A stretch of 26,233 nucleotides of DNA from Multifurca ochricompacta (Eukaryota > Basidiomycota > Agaricomycetes > Russulales > Russulaceae): contig WTXG01000394.1 of the NCBI GenBank assembly GCA_022496185.1, positions 1 to 26,233 on the forward strand. Direction: 5' to 3'. Position 1 is the stretch's first letter; every line of letters starts with the position of its first letter. The notes beneath the pieces were generated by a model that searched no databases, was not told where the DNA came from, and saw nothing but the letters and a program-made list of their open reading frames with translations. The position numbers and the translations under genes are program-made. This document shows, in pieces, positions 20,982 to 26,233 of this stretch.

Positions 20982-22175
20982 ATGTCTTCCTCTTTCATTG
21001 CTGCCTCTGCTGCCATCGACGCCTTCGCCGCCACTACTGTGGTTGTAGAGGCTTTCCCTTCTGCTCACCCCTCCACTCGTCCTTCCTCCCCTATCGATTA
21101 CGAAGCTGCTGAAGAACGAGTCAAGAACCAATCACCTAATCCCAACGACAATTTCACTCATTCTGAAGAACCCCACCCCAACGACCTCCTTGGCATGGAA
21201 CAAGATGACAACGTACCCGAGTTCCCTTTCTTTGTCAATAACCCGAATTCCTCTATGTACTTCCCCCTCAAGATCACCATGGCCGACAGAGAAAAGGTCA
21301 TAGCTAAGTACATATTTTACACCAACGGAGGGATGGATGTTGCGGGGTGTATGAAAAAGGATGGGCCTGTCTATGGAGCCCCGGTTTACTTGGAGGAACA
21401 GTATACCGGCCATCTTCACCACACGATGAGTGATGAACAGTTGGGACACCTTGCGGCTGACAATCCCCGAGCATTTGCCATTGACGAGGTACTAAATGAC
21501 ATGTGACTTCCGCATCTCAAGGCCAAAGTAATGAGACTGCAGAAGACCCTTATGCTTCACACCACGCTCAATACCCAGTACAAAGAATACGCAAAGCAAA
21601 TGACGAGGCTCATGAGGGGAATGTTCCAAGTGGAGCAGGAGTTGACGGAGATCTGGAAAAGGCTGGAGAAAGGGGATGCATATCAGACAATTGCCGAGAG
21701 GTACGCAGACACCTACACACGACCCCTTCCCCCATGATCATTAGGGGTGGCACCACAACTGCTGCCAAACCGGTTTGAGATGCCGTGTATGCACGAAAAC
21801 CCCTGCAGAGAGACTTGCTGGCGATGCAACAGCAAGTATCACATCAGCTGGAATTGTCCTCTCAACCACAAATGGTGTCATCACTGCTGAAGTAACCTGC
21901 ATTGGAGCTGGTTCTGTATTTTCTGACATCTGGGTGTCACTCCCACCATCATCAATCCCTCAGGCTGGTGTGGAAAATGTCTGCGACACAACGCAGGACA
22001 TCGTGAACTTGATTGCCCCATCTACAACCTGTGTCGCCAGTGTGGGCGACACAGCCCATATGGTTTCCTGCGCACACACCAATGTGCCACTGATGAAACT
22101 TACACCATAGAAGATCGGAACCTGGCAGACAATTATGTGGACTTGGTCCAGGATGATGATGGTGCGCGTTTCTAG
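20982..22175 (+). pseudogene. ORF3 of element D: coiled-coil and multiple zinc-knuckle protein, separate from pol
   Basis: It has 397 codons plus TAG, starting MSSSFIAASAAIDAF 72 bp after the pol TAA, in the -1 frame relative to pol. The length is the same as ORF3 of B without any indel. Central region: FPFF near 21223; KYIFYTN, GMDVAGC and GPVYGAPVYLEE at 21300-21400. A charged helical, probably coiled-coil stretch is at 21500-21710. Knuckles: CWRCNSKYH (about 21812), CHHC (about 21876), CGKC (about 21972), CRQC (about 22031). The tail is acidic and starts DDDGARF. TGAs are at 21504, 21735, 21888 and 21924. An ATG-TCC-TAA mini-ORF sits 20 bp upstream of the start. I recognise no known family for the central domain. 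Confidence 0.82.
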
Positions 22176-22192
22176 CTGGGTCAGCTCGAGCC

Positions 22193-22203
22193 AGAAGGGA
22201 GGG
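22193..22203 (+). other. Polypurine tract of element D
   Basis: AGAAGGGAGGG followed by TGA precedes the 3' LTR, as in B. Confidence 0.75.
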
Positions 22204-22206
22204 TGA

Positions 22207-22796
22207 TGTTACGACCAGGGCCCAGCAGCCCTATTTTCTTTACCCTCCCTAACAGAGATCCCACTCGCCCACTGACATTACACTTCCTTATTATGTCTCC
22301 CTCCTGGGACCCCTCACATGCGCTGCTCCCATCCCCGTGACTGTTGTTTGGACTTGTGTACATACTATTTACCCATGCTTACCCTTCTTATCTTGTTATC
22401 TCCTTATCTTACAATCGGACACTTACTTAGTTCCCTATCAGAAGCCAGGCTTTATGCCCTCCGCTTTCAGATATTTGGGCCCACTTGACTCTGTACTCTT
22501 ATCTCATAGATGCCCGCTGAGTTACGTATATAAGTCCACTGTAGCTACCTAGTAGACCTCAGACTCGACTTATTGAATACATCGGTGCCTGTCTTCTGGA
22601 CATCCCCTGTGGAACCTTTGACTCGTTCGTCTCAGTACTTTTGGTACTTCCCCGCTCAACATAGTCGTTGGGTATGGCCCCTTCAACTTTGACTCATCCC
22701 ACCTGAACTCCAAGGAGCCTTATTGGTTTCTTACCCAAACCTGTAAAGTTGCGCTGTCACACACATCGTGTGGAACGTCCCGCATCAGATGTAACA
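22207..22796 (+). repeat. 3' LTR of element D (590 bp)
   Basis: It is the partner of 14714-15303, starting TGTTACGACCAGGGC. At several sites one LTR has TG and the other CA, which shows deamination of opposite strands of the same CpG. Confidence 0.95.
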
Positions 22797-22801
22797 CACA
22801 C
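22797..22801. repeat. Target-site duplication of D, right copy (CACAC)
   Basis: It matches 14709-14713. C resumes directly after. Confidence 0.92.
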
Positions 22802-23340
22802 CCAAATGACCTGTTGGGCATGGAGATGGACGATGAAGTTCCTGAGTTCCCATTCTTCACCAACAACCCAAACTCGTCCATGTACTTCCTGCTTGAGATC
22901 ACCATGGCAGATGGCACCACGGCTATAGCTAAGTACATCTTCTATACCAATGGAGGAATGGATGTCGCAGGATGCATGAAGAAGAACAGCCCTGTCTATG
23001 GGGCTCCGGTTTACTTGGAAGAATGATATACAGGATGACTACATCACACGATGAGCGATGAGCAGTTGGGCCATTTGGCTGCGGAGGACTCCCGAGCATT
23101 TGCGATAGACAAAGTACTGAACGATATGCGTCTCCTGCACCTCAAAGCCGAAGTAATGAGGCTGCGGAAGAACCTGACGCTGCGTACAACACTCAACAAA
23201 CAGTACAAGGAACATGCGAAGATGATGACGAGATTAACCAGTGGGATGTTCCAGGTTGAACAAGAGTTGGTAGAGATCCAAAAAAGGTTGGAGACAGGGG
23301 ACATGTACCAGACCATTGCCGAAAGGTACGCAGACACATA
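22802..23340 (+). pseudogene. ORF3 of element C, central part
   Basis: It continues ORF3 of C in phase after D: PNDLLGME, FPFF, KYIFYTN, GMDVAGC and GPVYGAPVYLEE, then the probable coiled-coil stretch up to ERYADTY. TGAs at 23024 and 23036 break it; the second is Arg in B (GRLHY). It is interrupted at a TA by the palindromic element. Confidence 0.83.
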
Positions 23341-23670
23341 CAGTAACCCACAAAACCGTTCCAATGTTTGGCCATCCTGAAGAGATTGACCTACCACACA
23401 ACGAGAATAATTTCCAAAATTAGTAGAAATTGGTAGAGGATAGTGTAGCATCTAAGCTTCAATTAGAGCCCATAATAATGTCAATTGGATCAGTGGTTCA
23501 TGATATATAAAATGTTTTGTGAGGCATTATCATTGGAATGGTTTTGTGGCCAACATGTGAGATGACAAAACTGGTATCTGGTGGTCATGCAAATGCATTG
23601 ACAGTCATGTGACAATGTTAAATAAGTTAAACATACACCAAATAATCATCAACAACACTTGCTTCTTACC

Positions 23671-23962
23671 ATGCATGCCCTCTCTGCTGCCAAAAGGACT
23701 CACATCATCTCCCTCCCCACTTCAGGCAAATCTGCCCATGAAGTGTCAACTATGACTGGCCATGGCACTGTTATCATCTCCAGATGTGTCATAAATACTG
23801 CCCTTACCATCCCAAGTCAAATGGAGGGAGACCAAGGAGGCTGACAGAGAGAAATGCTCAGCATGCTGTTTGCCTTATCTCCTCTGGCAGGGCAGACACA
23901 GATGTGGAAGTGACTAGAGCACTTCAGAAGTTGTTAATGGGTTCCTCTATCAACATACAATG
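23671..23962 (+). pseudogene. Tc1-like transposase N-terminal fragment, left arm
   Basis: It starts ATG with SAAKRTHIISLPTSGKSAHE, a helix-turn-helix typical of Tc1/mariner transposases. After an indel near 23780 the frame changes and continues KYCPYHPKSNGGRPRRLTER, the GRPRR linker and second DNA-binding helix bundle, to about VTRALQKLL. Everything after that (the DDE domain) is missing. LTR F then interrupts the sequence. Confidence 0.8.
23958..23962. repeat. Target-site duplication of solo LTR F, left copy (CAATG)
   Basis: CAATG is present here and at 24559-24563. The right arm of the palindrome has a single CAATG at the matching place, which confirms the empty site. Confidence 0.93.
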
Positions 23963-24558
23963 TGTTATGAACCCCACTGCGTCGTCGTGTTTCCTTTTTC
24001 TTCATCACGTGACGTGCTGCTTGGCTTTGTTTACTTCTTTGTTGACCGTGTTATGACTGGTGTTGCGCTTGTTTGTCCCTTATCTATGACTCGACTTCTT
24101 GCTTATCGGTGACTCATACTTTACCTCAGAACTCTTACGTATTTTCCCACCAGAATCACGACTATACCAGATCCGTCTACATATATTCTCATCTGGCCCA
24201 CCTGACCCCGTTCCCTCTTTGGATACATTACAACTTCGTTGATACATCAAGTACGATACTCCGATTCAGACTCCGACCTCTATTATGTATATAAGGCCTG
24301 CCTAGATAGCCTGTATACCTTAGACTCAACTTCTTAATCGACTTGGTGCATTACCTTCTGGGTGATTCCTAAGACCCGACTCTTGAATCATCTCAGTGCT
24401 TCTGGCACTCTTCTGCTCACCAACACTAAGGGATTAGCTCCTTTGTGTTGACTTCTCACCCGATCTCCATGTGCTTGAAAGACAGTACACACCTGACTTC
24501 GTAGTTTCGCTACGCGACTTACCACACATCGTGATGAACGCCCACACCAGGCATTACA
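23963..24558 (+). repeat. Solo LTR F (596 bp, B family)
   Basis: It runs TGTTATGAACCCC to AGGCATTACA with CAATG on both sides. It is more diverged than E, with the CpG sites at its ends changed to TpG/CpA. TATATAAG starts at 24288 and AGACTCAACTT at 24322, again 34 bp apart. Confidence 0.94.
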
Positions 24559-24563
24559 CAATG
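24559..24563. repeat. Target-site duplication of solo LTR F, right copy (CAATG)
   Basis: It matches 23958-23962. Confidence 0.93.
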
Positions 24564-24636
24564 CCTGTCCATCCTCCCATCAAATTTTCAAGCCATACCT
24601 GGCCCCTCCCATATCATACACCCCCATTCCATCATA

Positions 24637-24856
24637 AGTGCAATAGGCCACAAAACCATTCTAATGACATTGCTACACAAAACATTTTATATATCATGCA
24701 CCACTGACTCAATTGACATTAGTATAGGCTCTAATTGAAGCTTAGATGCCACACTATCATCTATCAATTTCTACTAATTTTGGAAATTATTCTCATTGTG
24801 TGGTAGGTCAATCTCTTCAGGATGGCCAAACATTGGAATGGTTTTGTGGGTTACTG
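24637..24856 (-). mobile_element. 220-bp MITE-like element at the centre of the palindrome
   Basis: It is flanked by TA on both sides (24635-24636, 24857-24858). Its right end is CAGTAACCC-type in inverted orientation and it is homologous along its length to the outer 210 bp of each palindrome arm, but is more diverged. An inverted pair of the 19-bp motif lies at 24648-24666 and 24831-24849. Removing it with one TA leaves the symmetric centre CCATCATATGATGG. Confidence 0.78.
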
Positions 24857-25220
24857 TATGATGGAACAGGGGTGTATGATATGGGAGGGGCCAGGTATGG
24901 CTTGAAAATTTGATGGGAGGATGGACAGGCATTGTATGTTGATAGAGGAACCCATTAACAACTTCTGAAGTGCTCTAGTCACTTCCACATCTGTGTCTGC
25001 CCTGCCAGAGGAGATAAGGCAAACAGCATGCTGAGCATTTCTCTCTGTCAGCCTCCTTGGTCTCCCTCCATTTGACTTGGGATGGTAAGGGCAGTATTTA
25101 TGACACATCTGGAGATGATAACAGTGCCATGGCCAGTCATAGTTGACACTTCATGGGCAGATTTGCCTGAAGTGGGAGGGAGATGATGTGAGTCCTTTTG
25201 GCAGCAGAGAGGGCATGCAT
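24851..25220 (-). pseudogene. Tc1-like transposase N-terminal fragment, right arm
   Basis: Mirror copy of the left-arm fragment. On the minus strand ATG is at 25220, followed by the HTH region broken by indels, then the readable KYCPYHPKSNGGRPRRLTER part (25108 downwards). It runs on past QKLLMGSSINIQC without any DDE domain. Confidence 0.78.
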
Positions 25221-25549
25221 GGTAAGAAGCAAGTGTTGTTGATGATTATTTGGTGTATGTTTAACTTATTTAACATTGTCACATGACTGTCAATGCATTT
25301 GCATGACCACCAGATACCAGTTTTGTCATCTCACATGTTGGCCACAAAACCATTCCAATGATAATGCCTCACAAAACATTTTATATATCATGAACCACTG
25401 ATCCAATTGACATTATTATGGCTCTAATTGAAGCTTAGATGCTACACTATCCTCTACCAATTTCTACTAATTTTGGAAATTATTCTCGTTGTGTGGTAGG
25501 TCAATCTCTTCAGGATGGCCAAACATTGGAACGGTTTTGTGGGTTACTG
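24859..25549 (-). repeat. Right arm of the palindrome (691 bp)
   Basis: It is a nearly perfect inverted copy of the left arm without LTR F. Inverted 19-bp motifs lie at 25342-25360 and 25524-25542. It ends CAGTAACCC on the minus strand at 25549. Confidence 0.87.
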
Positions 25550-25551
25550 TA

Positions 25552-25850
25552 CACACGACCTCTCCCTCCATGATCGTTGGGGGCTGCACCAAGGCTGTTG
25601 CCAAATTGGTTCGAGATGCGAGGATGCACGAAACCCCACGGAACATGTTGCGTGTGACAGTAAGTACCACATTAGTTGGAACGTCCCTCAACGCAAATGG
25701 TGTCGCCACTGTCGCAGCAACCTGCACTGGAGCTGTTCTGTATTTCCGCCATGTAGGTGTCCCTGACAATTATCAATCTGTCTGGCTGGTGCAGCAAGTG
25801 TCTACATCACAATGCAGGCATCGCGAGTGGACTGTAACACTTGGCAGGGC
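25552..25850 (+). pseudogene. ORF3 of element C, zinc-knuckle part, broken
   Basis: It continues C after the palindrome. The equivalent of RPLPP is followed by TGA at 25571, then frame changes. CDSKYHISW and CRHCRSNLHW (about 25650-25735) match the first two knuckles of ORF3 in B and D in one frame, and WCSKCLHHNAG (about 25787-25820) matches the third in another, so at least two indels are present. Similarity to the other copies fades at about 25840-25860, before the fourth cluster and the acidic tail. Confidence 0.72.
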
Positions 25851-26233
25851 ATTTCCTGTGCACATGCACGGGTCCGCGGGATCCGTTCAGGGCCTCGCTG
25901 CGGGAGTGGGCTCTGTACTCCTGGACAGTGCCTCTGGGCTCGTGACAAGCCAGCACAGCCTGGCAAGCTGCACCAGGCCTTCTTAGCATCAGAAGGGAGA
26001 GGATCTGCACCATAACCAGGTGCTGAGGGAGATGGGAAGAGTCAGTCAAAGGGAGCTAATCCCCTCTGACTGTTAAGCTGGAATCAGGCTTAGCTGCAGT
26101 GCTAGAAGCACACAAGCAGACTAAAGCCAAAGGGAATGGAAGGGGACAGGTTCAAAGGGAAAGGTGCACACCCATTGCCAGAGGCAATGGGGTCCCTTCA
26201 GAGAGTCAAAAGTGTAAGGGGCAAAGGGTGAGT
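25851..26233. other. Right-edge sequence without recognised feature
   Basis: No LTR, polypurine tract or ORF3 tail is found where C should end. The short open frames here show no motif I recognise. The last 150 bases are purine-rich. It may be an unrelated repeat or host DNA joined to truncated C. Confidence 0.5.

Larger units (their letters stand above)
14714..22796 (+). mobile_element. Element D: complete degraded chromovirus carrying solo LTR E
   Basis: It has 590-bp LTRs at both ends, PBS, gag, pol, ORF3 and polypurine tract, with CACAC duplications on both sides. Without solo LTR E and one ATTGG it would be 7483 bp. It sits in ORF3 of C. All its reading frames are free of indels as far as I can follow them, yet contain 16 in-frame TGAs. 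The LTRs differ at roughly two dozen CpG-derived sites, more than in B. Confidence 0.94.
23341..24634 (+). repeat. Left arm of the palindrome (split by solo LTR F)
   Basis: Positions 23341-23962 and 24564-24634 together make 693 bp that pair with 24859-25549 in inverted orientation, with only a few substitutions and single-base indels visible. The first 210 bp carry an inverted pair of a 19-bp motif, CCACAAAACCGTTCCAATG at 23348-23366 and its complement at 23531-23549. Confidence 0.87.
23341..25549. mobile_element. Tc1/mariner-derived palindromic element, TA target duplication
   Basis: The ends are CAGTAACCCACAAAACC and its reverse complement, and TA flanks both sides (23339-23340, 25550-25551). 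Joining the flanks restores ACACATACACACGACC of element C. The two arms (about 690 bp each after removing solo LTR F) are nearly perfect inverted copies of the left end of a Tc1-like transposon including the start of its transposase. No DDE catalytic domain is present, so it is non-autonomous. The exact TA duplication implies the palindrome moved as one unit. It carries two secondary insertions, LTR F and a central 220-bp element. Confidence 0.88.
3552..25850 (+). mobile_element. Element C: oldest chromovirus, discontinuous host of A, B, D and the palindrome
   Basis: The surviving C pieces are 3552-3578, 11108-14713, 22797-23340 and 25550 to about 25850. Each junction is flanked by a target-site duplication, and codon phase is kept across all of them, so these are one element. 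Gag and the 5' LTR would lie left of the window beyond A. The right end loses similarity to other copies inside the ORF3 knuckle region, and no 3' LTR is found, so C is truncated or interrupted again there. Confidence 0.88.

Noticed and set aside
20982..22175. ORF3 as a retroviral envelope gene
   Set aside because: Its position fits, but there is no signal peptide, no membrane-spanning stretch and no fusion-peptide-like segment. The cysteine pattern is that of zinc knuckles.
23348..25542. CRISPR-like array
   Set aside because: The repeated 19-mers are inverted pairs at transposon ends, not regularly spaced direct repeats with unique spacers, and the context is eukaryotic.
23341..25549. Two independent Tc1 insertions in opposite orientation
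   Set aside because: There is one TA duplication around the whole structure and none between the arms apart from those of the central MITE. The arms meet symmetrically at CCATCATATGATGG.

Overview
The window is a stack of transposable elements from a fungal genome, most likely a basidiomycete. That assignment is inferred from the Tf1/sushi-type Ty3/Gypsy chromoviruses, the Tc1/mariner sequence and the CpG-directed decay. I see no ordinary host gene. I name the insertions A to F. Gag (capsid and zinc knuckle) and Pol (protease, reverse transcriptase, RNase H, integrase, chromodomain) are recognised by motifs. Retroelement ORF3 does not match any family I recognise.

Layout. Element C (+ strand) is the oldest layer and runs discontinuously from 3552 to about 25850. 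It has been split by: element A (- strand, 1-3551, continuing off the left edge); element B (+, 3579-11107, TSD GTGGA); element D (+, 14714-22796, TSD CACAC); and a Tc1/mariner-derived palindrome (23341-25549, TSD TA). D carries solo LTR E (18676-19270, TSD ATTGG). The palindrome carries solo LTR F (23963-24558, TSD CAATG) and a small TA-flanked element at its exact centre (24637-24856). Removing each insertion and one TSD copy restores the interrupted reading frame, so the order of insertion can be read directly.

Element architecture. The order is LTR, 11-nt primer-binding site, gag, pol in the -1 frame, ORF3, polypurine tract, LTR. The 11-nt site is the reverse complement of 11 nt lying 34 bp downstream of the start of the LTR TATA box. 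This points to Tf1-like self-priming in both LTR families present. ORF3 lies after the chromodomain. In C and D it follows a pol stop codon and has its own ATG; in B it is in frame with pol. It encodes about 397 residues: a conserved central domain, a probable coiled coil, several Cys/His knuckles and an acidic tail.

Decay. I count 33 premature stops in B, C and D. All are TGA, and where a sister copy can be compared they usually sit at a CGA (Arg) codon. The differences between the two LTRs of B, and between the two LTRs of D, fall at CpG sites or their TpG/CpA products. A shows no such stop in gag or in the visible part of pol and looks youngest, but it has small deletions in pol. From about 25850 to the right edge I recognise nothing.
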